Below, piece by piece: positions 16,755-25,500 of a stretch of 64,000 nucleotides of DNA. The stretch is from assembly GCA_034421095.1 (NCBI GenBank), contig DAOUKR010000007.1, forward strand, positions 1 to 64,000, given 5' to 3'. Source of the DNA: JAGWBG01 sp034421095 (GTDB lineage: Bacteria > Chloroflexota > Dehalococcoidia > Lucifugimonadales > JAGWBF01). The notes under the pieces are model-generated. The model saw only the letters and a program-made list of their open reading frames with translations. It did no database searches and was not told the DNA's origin. Positions within the stretch are counted from its first letter, which is position 1. Each line of letters starts with the position of its first letter. The translations under genes and the position numbers were made by a program.

Positions 16755-17581
16755 GACTCGGAGTCTATTTCCGGTAGTTGGATGTCAACAGGTACGTTGA
16801 TGTTCATGATGCTAATCAGCCGCTTCGTTTCCGGTCCGTCGTCGTCGAAGAGCTTGCCTGCTATTCTGAACTGCCGCAACGTGTAGTCAACCTCGTCAAC
16901 CCAGAAGGTCAACGTGATAGCATGACCCGAGTCCGTGGACGTGATGAGGTTCGCCATCTCCTCAGATACAACATCTCCATCTATACGGATAGTCTGTACG
17001 CCTCCTACAGACTCCCGGCCCGCAATGGTCGTGTTCTTCATGGCGGGCAACAGTTCGCTCAGAGTAATGCCTAGCCCTCCGAAATTGAAGGGCACCTGTT
17101 CCAGAGGCAGGCGGGCCCACGGCGCATCTTTGGAGAACTTCATGAGTGCCCGGTCTCCAACCGCTAACATTTCGATTTCAACAAATCCAAAATTTGGAGT
17201 TTCCACGGCCACCAGCATCCTGAAGCTGTCGGGGGACTTTATTTCTCCTTCTACAGTTTTCAAAGTCATCCCAAAGAACTTAGACCCCGACTCCAGTTCA
17301 TCAATCATCTGGAACTTTGCCGTCGAAATCTCTGCCAGCTTTTCCCCCGCTCTTGAAAGCAAATCATCCAACGGCAACTCAGGTTTTGGCGTGGGAGTAG
17401 GTGCAAGAGTAGGTGTGGGGGTCGGTGCAACAGTAGGTGTGTGAGTCGGCGCAACAGTAGGCGTGGGAGTCGGCGCGTCGGTGGGTGTGGGTTCCGCTTC
17501 ACAGGCTGCCACCAAGAACAGAAAACCCATGACCAACGCGGTGATTGACAACCCATGGCCTGCTATTTTGGACAAGTTCAT
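16751..17581 (-). CDS. LppX/LprAFG-family lipoprotein with Thr-Pro linker
   Basis: This 276-residue lipoprotein has signal residues 1-27 ending at LVAAC, then a linker of TPTPTPTVAP-type repeats (about 30-68), then a beta-rich domain (about 72-276) that resembles the lipid-binding LprG/LppX fold (EGEIKSPDSFRM, TIAGRESVGGVQTIRIDG, ITLTFWVDEVDYTLRQ). LprG carries di- or triacylated lipids across the envelope in mycobacteria. GGAGATAGG precedes the ATG. The gene is first in a unit with the P55-like transporter and probably the Rieske and RND genes. The Thr-Pro linker would hold the domain away from the membrane. The cargo is inferred from context. Confidence 0.85.
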   Translation of the reverse strand: MNLSKIAGHGLSITALVMGFLFLVAACEAEPTPTDAPTPTPTVAPTHTPTVAPTPTPTLAPTPTPKPELPLDDLLSRAGEKLAEISTAKFQMIDELESGSKFFGMTLKTVEGEIKSPDSFRMLVAVETPNFGFVEIEMLAVGDRALMKFSKDAPWARLPLEQVPFNFGGLGITLSELLPAMKNTTIAGRESVGGVQTIRIDGDVVSEEMANLITSTDSGHAITLTFWVDEVDYTLRQFRIAGKLFDDDGPETKRLISIMNINVPVDIQLPEIDSES

Positions 17582-17621
17582 GTACCTATCTCCATTTCCA
17601 GTGCCTGCTTACGGATGTCCC

Positions 17622-17651
17622 ATTATATCCATTATATAAACATATCATCAA
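17622..17651 (-). promoter_or_regulatory. Putative promoter of the LprG-MFS-Rieske-RND unit
   Basis: On the minus strand TTGATG (17651-17646) is followed after 18 bases by TATAAT (17627-17622), about 40 bases before the ATG of the lipoprotein gene. A second TATAAT-like stretch lies next to it. Confidence 0.5.
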
Positions 17652-17731
17652 CATGTTAGAGGAGTGCAGAACCACACGTCTCCGCCTATCGGCAGACAGG
17701 CGATTAATGACAATGCATATCAAGCGTCCGC

Positions 17732-17756
17732 AGGTACAGATGCCAAATCTGTACCT
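17732..17756. repeat. Perfect 10-bp inverted repeat between divergent units
   Basis: AGGTACAGAT and ATCTGTACCT flank a 5-base loop. No T-run follows on either strand, so an operator or a transcript-end hairpin is as likely as a terminator. The surrounding 17652-17831 holds no gene I can support. Confidence 0.5.
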
Positions 17757-17831
17757 ACGCCACGGTAAAGGAAAGTCCCCGAACTTCGACCACCTGAATG
17801 GAAACGCTACCTCTGAGGGCAGGCCATTTTG

Positions 17832-17860
17832 TTGACAGTCTGCCGGAAGGGTGATACAAT
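17832..17860 (+). promoter_or_regulatory. Consensus promoter of the cobalamin-riboswitch unit
   Basis: TTGACA (17832-17837), a 17-base spacer and TACAAT (17855-17860) lie about 30 bases before the aptamer. Confidence 0.8.
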
Positions 17861-17891
17861 CCCGCCCACGTTAATATATAGCCACTGTCCG

Positions 17892-18050
17892 TCCAGGTGC
17901 CGATTTAGGGAGAATAGGGAAGGCGGTGATAATCCGCCGCGGTAGCGCCACTGTAAGCGGAGCCTGGGGCCGGTGCCCAGTGTTAGAGAGCTGATGGGAA
18001 GGGACCGGCGGAGAAGGCCCACCCGCGAGCCAGGAGACCTGCCTGAACGG
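17892..18050 (+). ncRNA. Cobalamin (B12) riboswitch aptamer
   Basis: The conserved blocks appear in order: CAGGTGCC, GGGAA followed by GGCGGTGATAATCCGCC, the box CGCCACTGTAAGCGGAG, and finally GCGAGCCAGGAGACCTGCC. This is a complete class-I cobalamin aptamer. It is preceded by a consensus promoter and followed by a hairpin that overlaps the ribosome-binding site of the btuC remnant. It would turn expression off when adenosylcobalamin is plentiful. Confidence 0.95.
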
Positions 18051-18123
18051 AGGCTGACCACTCTCCGCAACAGAGAGGGTCCCTGGGTTCCCGGGTACCA
18101 GTCCCGGGCAGAGTGAAGACAAT

Positions 18124-18157
18124 GACCTCCAGCGGAGAGCCGGCGGAGGTCGTTTTT
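18124..18157 (+). promoter_or_regulatory. Riboswitch expression platform: hairpin sequestering a Shine-Dalgarno
   Basis: GACCTCC (18124-18130) pairs with GGAGGTC (18145-18151) and is followed by GTTTTTG. The 3' arm contains GGAGG correctly spaced from the TTG codons at 18156 and 18159. The same hairpin could therefore hide the ribosome-binding site and act as a weak intrinsic terminator. Upstream, the GC-rich stretch 18070-18110 offers alternative pairings. Confidence 0.75.
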
Positions 18158-18716
18158 GTTGAGAATTGTAGGGGCATCCACTCTACGCAGCTATCGCCAA
18201 TCCGGAATAACCACCCGCCTGGTGGTCGGCTCTTCCATACTTGCGCTCCTCATCCTGGCAGTATCCCTGGCCTCCCTGAGCCTTGGTCCCGTCAACGTCT
18301 CGGTTGGCAAGGTTACTTTCATCGTACTGTCCTTTTTCGGACTCGACGTTGGCGACTTTGGGCGCACGGAGTAGTTGGTCATTGAGCAGATTAGGCTTCC
18401 CAGAATCATCGTAGGGGCTTCGGTGGGCGCAGCCCTGGGAGTCGCCGGAGCAACGGTGCAGGGGCTGTTCCGCAACCCGATGGCCGACCCTGGGATTATC
18501 GGCGTTTCGTCTGGCGCCGCCGTGGGCGCAGTTGTGGCCATCGCCATGGGGGTAACGGGCCTCTTCTTTCTTGCATTGCCGGCATTCGCAATCATAACCG
18601 GCAGGTATGCCCCACAGGAACTGATTGACTGTGCCGACCTGGTCACGGAGATGAATACCGTCAAGCATCACTACCACGACCAGGGCATCAAGGCACAGCA
18701 GGGTATAGAGTTGTAG
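18156..18716 (+). pseudogene. Decayed btuC permease fused in frame to a second cobO tail
   Basis: Codons 1-72 encode the start of a FecCD/BtuC-type permease (one hydrophobic helix), then TAG at 18372-18374. The same frame continues with EQIRLPRIIVGASVGAALG and FRNPMADPGIIGVSSGAA, the signature of BtuC-type ABC permeases. Near 18595 the frame switches to TGRYAPQELIDCADLVTEM...QGIKAQQGIEL, which is the last 40 or so residues of a corrinoid adenosyltransferase, nearly the same as the tail of the intact cobO downstream. A large internal deletion between btuC and a former cobO, plus an amber codon, explains this. It is probably non-functional, although the riboswitch still precedes it. No BtuD or BtuF gene is nearby. 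Confidence 0.85.
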
Positions 18717-18758
18717 ATATGGCTCATATGGATGACCTACTCGATCGGGAGGTGACTC

Positions 18759-19334
18759 ATGGGCGAAGCGGACCCTAGAGAACAGCCCCACTACCAAGTC
18801 AAAGGCCCCCGGGGGCGGCATGGCCTGGTCATCGTTAATACTGGCGATGGCAAGGGCAAGACGACCGCCGCCTTGGGTGTGATTTTCCGTGCCTGGGGGC
18901 GGGACTTTCGGATTAGAATGTTCCAGTTCATCAAACACACGGGCGCTCGGTTTGGAGAGCATCGGGCGGCCAAGAAGTTGGGTATACCAATTGAGGCTCT
19001 GGGCGACGGCTTCACGTGGCTCTCAAAAGACATGGATAGAACGACGGCTCTTGCGGTAGAGCAATGGGAGCACTGCAAGGAAGCAATTCTGAATGGGGAG
19101 GAGGACATCATTGTCCTCGATGAGTTCACCTACGCTTTGCACTACGGCTGGGTTCCCGTCGCCGACGTCATAGATACGCTGAAGCGACGGCCTGACAAGT
19201 TGCACGTTATCATCACCGGACGACACGCGCCCCAGGAGTTGATAGACTGCGCCGACCTCGTCACCGAAATGAAACTGATTAAGCATCCATACCAGGAACA
19301 AGGCATCAAGGCCCAGCAGGGGATAGAGTTTTAG
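18759..19334 (+). CDS. cobO: Corrinoid adenosyltransferase (CobO/BtuR)
   Basis: The 191-residue enzyme is full length. The P-loop VNTGDGKGKTTAALG (about 24-38) binds ATP, and IIVLDEFTYALHYGW (about 118-132) is the Walker B region of the CobA/BtuR family. It transfers the adenosyl group of ATP to cob(I)alamin-type corrinoids in the cytoplasm. GGGAGGTGA precedes the ATG. The cobalamin riboswitch and the btuC remnant lie upstream on the same strand, so it is probably the surviving functional gene of that regulon. Its last 41 residues are echoed by the pseudogene tail at 18593-18716. Confidence 0.95.
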   Translation: MGEADPREQPHYQVKGPRGRHGLVIVNTGDGKGKTTAALGVIFRAWGRDFRIRMFQFIKHTGARFGEHRAAKKLGIPIEALGDGFTWLSKDMDRTTALAVEQWEHCKEAILNGEEDIIVLDEFTYALHYGWVPVADVIDTLKRRPDKLHVIITGRHAPQELIDCADLVTEMKLIKHPYQEQGIKAQQGIEF

Positions 19335-19430
19335 CGACGGCGGTTCGGTGGGAGGACTTGATATGGCAAGTATGAATCAATGCCATACAGAGAATAGGCC
19401 TCCAGCTATGGCTCTCGACGACGTGGCTGG

Positions 19431-19460
19431 TTGATTGTTTTGAAACAATCGTGCTACCAT
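19431..19460 (+). promoter_or_regulatory. Putative promoter with embedded operator for the DUF6978/DUF1828 pair
   Basis: TTGATT (19431-19436) and TACCAT (19455-19460) are 18 bases apart. A perfect 8-bp dyad, GATTGTTT-TG-AAACAATC (19433-19450), overlaps the -35 box and fills most of the spacer, as expected for a repressor site. The downstream leader to 19569 shows nothing else. Confidence 0.5.
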
Positions 19461-19569
19461 TGGAGTAACAGTTCAGGAGCAATATCGCTGATACCCACTC
19501 CCTAGCAGCCCGGCGGGACGCACTGCCAAAGCTGGTGTCAGTGGAGATGGGAGTGAGGGATAACAGGAC

Positions 19570-20022
19570 ATGATACTGAGTAAGCAAGAGTACGACGACA
19601 TCATCAACGACACCACCAAGGTGATCGCCGAAAACATCATGTGGGAAGGCAATCCAAATTCACCGGCGCGGGAGTTTAGAAGTGACATAGATTCTATTGA
19701 AGGATACCCTATATTCATTAAGGGTTGGTACAACCCCCGCGCGGGTAAGCTGTCGTATGCTATCATCTATCGAGGAGTGGGTAGAATCTATGGCCTCGAT
19801 TTGGGGGCAGAGCATCAGAACCCTGACAGGGAATTCGTGGGAGATAAACATAAGAACTATTGGGTGCCCGGCAGCCGAGGTAAATGGGCCTACGCACCGG
19901 GGGGCATTACCGAGACATGGGACCGCCCGGTAGAAGCCTGGCATCAATTTTGTACCGAGGCAAATCTCAGGCACTCGGGCACAATTCAGGCCCCAGAGAT
20001 TCAAGGCGCTATGTTGTTATGA
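19570..20022 (+). CDS. DUF6978-like protein, first gene of a two-gene module
   Basis: The protein has 150 residues and no signal peptide or membrane segment. The central stretch YGLDLGAEHQNPDREFVGDK, then KWAYAPGG (about 72-115), resembles the conserved HxNPD and kWA features of DUF6978 proteins; the assignment is from memory and moderate. A GAGGG lies upstream of the ATG. Its last codons overlap the start of the DUF1828 gene (ATGA), so the two products are made together and may form a complex. Modules of this type are found in variable genome regions, and a toxin-antitoxin or defence role is possible but unproven. Confidence 0.7.
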   Translation: MILSKQEYDDIINDTTKVIAENIMWEGNPNSPAREFRSDIDSIEGYPIFIKGWYNPRAGKLSYAIIYRGVGRIYGLDLGAEHQNPDREFVGDKHKNYWVPGSRGKWAYAPGGITETWDRPVEAWHQFCTEANLRHSGTIQAPEIQGAMLL

Positions 20023-20810
20023 ACGTGACCGAACTTTGCGCTTCTATTGGCCAATCTTTGCCTCCCTTGTTTGTGTGCTCACCCGCTCCGCAAGAGGGGG
20101 TTCGGGTCCGAACTCCGATGCTTTTTCCGGACGGCGGCGTTGTGGATGTATTCGTCCTAGAACGGGACAATAGTTACATCGTCACTGATTACGGGGATGC
20201 TATCGGCTGGCTTGGGATGCAGTCGGTAAGCCGGCAACGTTCACCTAGGCAGCAAGCCCTGGTCCAAGACGTATGCCAAACACTCCGTATTGAGCTAATC
20301 CAGGATCAATTAGTTCTTCGTCAGGTGATGAAGGATGGGCTGGGAGAATCGGTACTTCGCGTAGCCCAAGCAGCCGTGCGGGTCTCTGACCTCTGGTTCA
20401 CGTTCCGCAGCCAATCATTACAGAGGACGGCAGACGAAGTGGACGAGTGGCTGCGCGAAAAGCGGATTCCCTTTGAGCGCCAAATAAAGAAACCAGGCAG
20501 GTCAAGGCGAAGCTGGACAGTTGATTTTGAGACGCGAACCGATAATCGGACATCTCTGGTCTTTCTTCTGAGCACCGGGTCTCGTGGAGCAGCTCAAGGG
20601 CTGATTGAACACGTTCTGGCCGGGTGGGTGGACCTGAGTCACTTCAAGGCCGGCCAGCCTACGTTGGCTTTCGTGTCCCTGTTCGACGATGCCCAAGACG
20701 TATGGCGCCCAGAGGACTTCAACTTGGTGAGCGATCACTCAGAAATCGCCCGGTGGTCCAACCCTGATGAATTCGAGGCCCTACTTAAGAGCGCGATGAC
20801 CCTGACCTAA
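20019..20810 (+). CDS. DUF1828/DUF1829-type protein, second gene of the module
   Basis: The protein is 263 residues from ATG 20019, which overlaps the stop of the previous gene; a longer frame to 19884 runs inside that gene and is rejected. The N-terminal domain (about 15-110) has the DUF1828 pattern: RVRTPMLFPDGGVVDVFVLE, then YIVTDYGDAIGWLG. The C-terminal part (about 150-260), with its LAFVSLFDD and EIARWSNPDEF features, resembles DUF1829. No catalytic function is established for these domains. The operon pairing, the dyad-containing promoter and the position between cobO and nhaA suggest a transferable module. Confidence 0.75.
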   Translation: MNVTELCASIGQSLPPLFVCSPAPQEGVRVRTPMLFPDGGVVDVFVLERDNSYIVTDYGDAIGWLGMQSVSRQRSPRQQALVQDVCQTLRIELIQDQLVLRQVMKDGLGESVLRVAQAAVRVSDLWFTFRSQSLQRTADEVDEWLREKRIPFERQIKKPGRSRRSWTVDFETRTDNRTSLVFLLSTGSRGAAQGLIEHVLAGWVDLSHFKAGQPTLAFVSLFDDAQDVWRPEDFNLVSDHSEIARWSNPDEFEALLKSAMTLT

Positions 20811-20972
20811 GCCACCGTCAAATCCGCTGCTCTAGCTGGCTAGAGGCCTCAGTATAAATGTCCCAAACCCTACCGGCAACGCGTGGTAGAGGTCCAAGCA
20901 CGCCCTGGCAAAGCGCTTCGTGTCCACAGCGCTGGTGGTAGACTGGAGAAGGAGCGGGAGAGCCTGTCGGTT

Positions 20973-22352
20973 CTATTGGGGCTCCCCATTCGGTTGGGTA
21001 CTTAGTTCGGAGGTCCGGGCGCTCGTAATACGCAGGAACAGATACCCTGTAGCGCCCGCCAAGAGTGACGCGCCGAATATGCCCATCTTTGCCTGGTTCA
21101 CGAGAGCAGGGTCGTCAAAGGCGATTCCTGAGATAAAGATAGCGACTGTGAACCCTATTCCGGCCAGAAATGCGACGCCCAATACGTGTCTCCAGGTGAC
21201 GCCTGAGGGCAGTTGCCCTATACCCAGTCTAACGGCCAGCCACGTCATGCCAAAGACACCTATGGCGTTGCCTGCCAGAAGCGCAACTCCTATGCCCAGG
21301 GTGATATGACTTGAGATTGCTTCGGACAGGGTATCCGACGTGAAGATGATGCCGGCGTTGGCAAGCGCGAATATTGGAAGGATGATATAGCTGACCCACG
21401 GGTGAAATATACCTTCGAGACGCTCCAGAGGTCCCTCGGTGCCGCTGCTGAGGTTTTCTATCTGCTCCGCTATCCCCTGCGCCTTCTCCTCGTCACCCTT
21501 CGCCATCGCTGCCCTGAAGTCGTGGAGCAGTTCTTCTACGGCATCGGCATAATCCTTGCGTTTGATATGCGGCCCGGACGGTATGATGGCCGCCAGCAGG
21601 ACTCCGGCCAGAGTGGCATGAACGCCGGACTCGAGAAAGAACTGCCACATTATGACGCTCAGGATAAAGTAGAAACCCAGGGACCTTACCCCGATGCGAA
21701 TGCACGCAGCAATAAGGCCGAGCATCGCGATTCCCAGACCAAGGTCCGCCCAGTGAATCGTGTCCGTATAGAAAAGGGCAATGACTGCGATGGCTCCGAG
21801 GTCATCAACCACCGCCAAGCCCAGAAGGAACACGCGCAATTCAGCTGGAACTCTCCGCCCCAACAGCGCCAGAGCACCGAGGGCAAATGCTATGTCGGTC
21901 GCCATGGGGATGCCCCAGCCGACGGCGCCCTCCCCCGACCGGTTGAAGAGAAGAAATATCAGCGCTGGCATCGCCATGCCGCCGACTGCCGCTAAGGCCG
22001 GCACGGCAGCCTTCCTGAAGCTCGACAGCTCCCCGTGCAGCAGTTCTCGCTTTATCTCCAGTCCGACCAGGAAAAAGAATACGGCCATGAGGCCGTCATT
22101 CACTATATGGCGGAGGTCTTCGGAGATGGCAAAGAGATGGGAGTCAAATGAGATGGTGATGTCCCAGAAGTCGGCATAGGAATGGGACCAGGGGGAGTTT
22201 GCCCAGAAGAGGGCCGCAGCCGAGGCCAGCAGCAGGATGAGGGCACCTATCTCCTCGGTGTGAATAAAGCTTTGTATGGGTATCCGTACTACTCTGACGA
22301 AATAGAACTGTCCTACCAAGAGCTTGGGAATCTGACGCAGTCTATCCTTCAC
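20973..22352 (-). CDS. nhaA: Na+/H+ antiporter NhaA
   Basis: The 459-residue protein is an NhaA-family antiporter with about 12 helices. It carries the paired acidic residues of the ion site (GLAVVDDLGAIAVIALF, near 166, equivalent to Asp163/Asp164 in E. coli NhaA) and the upstream motifs VNDGLMAVFFFLVGLEIKRE and PMATDIAFALGALALLG. An insertion of about 60 charged residues (about 275-330, rich in DFRAAMAKGDEEKAQ) makes it longer than the E. coli protein. The start is GTG 22352. It exchanges Na+ for protons across the membrane and supports pH and salt homeostasis, which fits a marine or saline habitat. Confidence 0.95.
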   Translation of the reverse strand: MKDRLRQIPKLLVGQFYFVRVVRIPIQSFIHTEEIGALILLLASAAALFWANSPWSHSYADFWDITISFDSHLFAISEDLRHIVNDGLMAVFFFLVGLEIKRELLHGELSSFRKAAVPALAAVGGMAMPALIFLLFNRSGEGAVGWGIPMATDIAFALGALALLGRRVPAELRVFLLGLAVVDDLGAIAVIALFYTDTIHWADLGLGIAMLGLIAACIRIGVRSLGFYFILSVIMWQFFLESGVHATLAGVLLAAIIPSGPHIKRKDYADAVEELLHDFRAAMAKGDEEKAQGIAEQIENLSSGTEGPLERLEGIFHPWVSYIILPIFALANAGIIFTSDTLSEAISSHITLGIGVALLAGNAIGVFGMTWLAVRLGIGQLPSGVTWRHVLGVAFLAGIGFTVAIFISGIAFDDPALVNQAKMGIFGASLLAGATGYLFLRITSARTSELSTQPNGEPQ

Positions 22353-22532
22353 TTACAATCCCTCTAGTCCGACGGACCTACTCCAGCGCATTCGCGGCAA
22401 CCTCCGGCGGGCCGAGCTGCAATACGGACCCTCTCGTTAGTAACTATAGATTATCACGAAAATATGCGTACCGGTCCAAATTACCTGCTTCCACACTAGC
22501 ACAATCTCCGATGAAGCAGGTACAAAGGCATT

Positions 22533-25500
22533 TTAGAAATCCCCTCTCCGTCCATCCGCAGAGGGCGCGTCCGGTCCTTGAGCATTTGTTGCGGGCTTAG
22601 GCGTCGGCGGCGGGTCGGGGGTGGCCGTCTCGCTTGTGGAGGCACGGCGCACAAGGCGGCCTGCCATACGCGGTATGCTCTCGTTGAACAGCATATAGAC
22701 GATGGGGAGGACCAGCAGAGTCAGCGCCGTCGAGCTGATGAGACCGCCGATCACCACCGTTGCCATCTCTGCGCTGATGATACCCCCACTCCCACCTGTC
22801 TCCACCGCGAGGGGCAGCAGGGCAAAGCTCGTCGTGGTAGCAGTCATCAGGATGGGGCGCAAGCGGACACGGGCTCCGGAGATGAGGGCGTCAGGCACTG
22901 AGAAACCGCGGGCCCGTTGCTGCTCTACAAAGGCAATCATCACGATAGCGTTGGTAACGACTATGCCGATGAGCAGCAGAATGCCCATCATCGCCGGCAG
23001 GCCCAGGGATCGCCCCGTAATTGCCAGAGCGAGCATCACCCCCACCAGTGCCAAAGGCAGAGTCGTCACGATAACGAAGGGGTTCCGCAAGCTCCCCAAG
23101 CTGGCGACCATTACGAGGTAAACCAGCACAATGCCGATGGCCATTGACAGGAAGATGGCCTGGAAGCCCTCCTCAATGTCGGCGAAAATGCCACCGCTCT
23201 CGACTCTGACACCCGGCGGAAGGTCCAGGGCTGCGATGGCTTCGTCCACCAGGTCGCCGACGGCCTGCGTGTCCTCGGCGACGATGTCGGCTACTATACT
23301 GGAGGAACGGACGCCATCGGTCCGAGTGATGGAGACGGGTCCCTCACGCAGGACGGGCGTCGCCAACTCGCCAAGGGTCGCCACCCCCCTGGGCCCGACA
23401 ATAATGAGTGACCGCAGATGGTCCACGGAGGAGAGGGAGTCCGTGTCGCCGGATACAACCACATCCACCACCTCCCCTTCGACGGTTATTGAAGTGACCG
23501 TTTCACCTACGAGGTATCGGCCAACCTGCAAGCCGACCTGCCTGGTTGTCAGGCCTATGGCGCTCGCTGCCTCGGGGTTGATTTCGACGGCTATCTCCGG
23601 GCGCGCCTGCTGCACGTCACTTTCCATGTTGACAACCCCGTCAATTTGAGCGATAGATGCTGCTAGCTGGTCGGCGACGGAGGCAACGCTGTCGTAGTTG
23701 GGGCCGGTGACAAAAATCTCTATGCCTGCGGCAGGCGGGCCGTCAGTGATTTCAGACACTCGGACAGTGCGGCCCGGCCTCGCCAGATCATTGCGAAGTC
23801 TTTCTGCGATGTCCTCCGGCGCGTCGTCCTTCAGCCGAGCGAAGAAAGCCGCCTGGTCCAGGCCTGCAGGTGCCCCCTCGAATCCAAACTCCGTTACCCC
23901 GATGTTGGCGGTGTATACCTGCGAGAGTTCGCTGATGCGCGACTCAATCTCGCTGACGTCACGCACAGTCTGGTCAACGCTGGTGCCCGGCGGAAGGACA
24001 AGCTCAATCTGCAGGGAGCGTCCGCCCTCGTTGCCGAAGAGGTTGACCGGGATAATGGCCGTAAGGCCAAGGCTGGCGACGGTTATAACGGCGGCGGCGA
24101 TAAGCGTGACGGCCCGATGGCCCAGCGTCCATCGCAGGACGGAGACGTAGGTACGCTGAAGCCAGGTCTCTTGCACCGGCAGGTCTCCTTCGTCACCGGC
24201 ACCCTCCGGGAGGTCGCCCGGGCGCAGTAGCACCGCGCCCAGCACTGGCACGGCTGTCAGCGCCACCAGCAGCGACGACAGCAGGGCAAAGGTGACCGTC
24301 AGCGCAAAGGGCAGGAAGAACGCGCCCACGAGACCCTCGATGAAAGCAAGGGGGACGAAGACGACAACTGTGGTCATCGTCGAGGCGAAGATGGCAGGGC
24401 CGACCTCTGCTGTCCCCTCCAGGGCGGCCCGCCACCGCTCTCTCCCACTTTGGATGTGCCTGTAAACGTTCTCCAACACCACAATGGAGTCGTCCACCAC
24501 GCGTCCCACGGAGATTGCCAGACCGCCCAGCGTCATGAAGTTGAGGGTCATGTCTTGCCAGAACATCAGCAGGATGCCCGTGAAGATGCTAAGGGGGATG
24601 GACAGGCCGATGACTACCGTGGGGCGTAGGCTGTTGAACAGTCCCCGCACCACGGTGGGACGCACTGTCAGCATGAAGGCAAGGACCACGCAGATGGCGA
24701 ACAGGAACCCGAAGGTGCCCTCGCGCACCAGTGTGTCTACCTGCTGCTGAATTTCCGGCCCCTGGTCCGTCACGACGATGATTTCGACATCTTCCGGGAT
24801 GCCAGTGATGGTGGCGAGGGTATTGTTGACGGCGTTAGTGACGTCTATGGTGTTTGCCTCGGGCTTCTTGGAGACATTGATGGCGAGGCCGGGCTTGCCG
24901 TTGGTGCGAGAGATGCTGGAGGGACGCCCTTCCCCAAAGGAGATGTCGGCGACGTCGCCGAGACGGACGTGCCCGGTGTCGTTCACACCAACGATGAGGT
25001 CGCCGAGGGCACTGACGGAGTCAATGGAGTGCGTCGTCTTGACGATGATGGCCTGGTTGCCGTCGAATAGCAGGCCCGCAGGGAGGGTCACGTTGCTTTC
25101 TCGCAGCACCGCGGCCACCTGCTGCAACGAGACCCCATTAGCCGCAAGCCTGCCGATGTCTCCCTTGACGGACACCGTACGCTCCACCTGGCCGATGGTC
25201 TGGACCTCCATCACACCCTCAATCTCCTCAATCTCCGGGACGATGAGGTCTTGGACGATGCGCTGGACATCTGATGGAGGCCGGTCTGAGACGACGCCGA
25301 ACTGGATGACAGGAAAGGCGTCCGGGTCGAAGCGGCCCACGGTCGGCTCGTCGGCACCGGGAGGGAACTCGACGGAGTTCACAGCGTTGCGAATATCGGC
25401 TTCTGCCTCGGTCATGTCGGTGCCGTATTGGAAGGTGGCGAATACCGCGGCGTTCCCCTCTGACGACGTGGACTGTATAGTCTCAAGGCCTTCAGTGCCA

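Noticed and set aside
20831..20846. Short dyad CTCTAGC-TG-GCTAGAG as a terminator
   Set aside because: Stem of 7 bp with a 2-base loop and no T-run; too weak to call.
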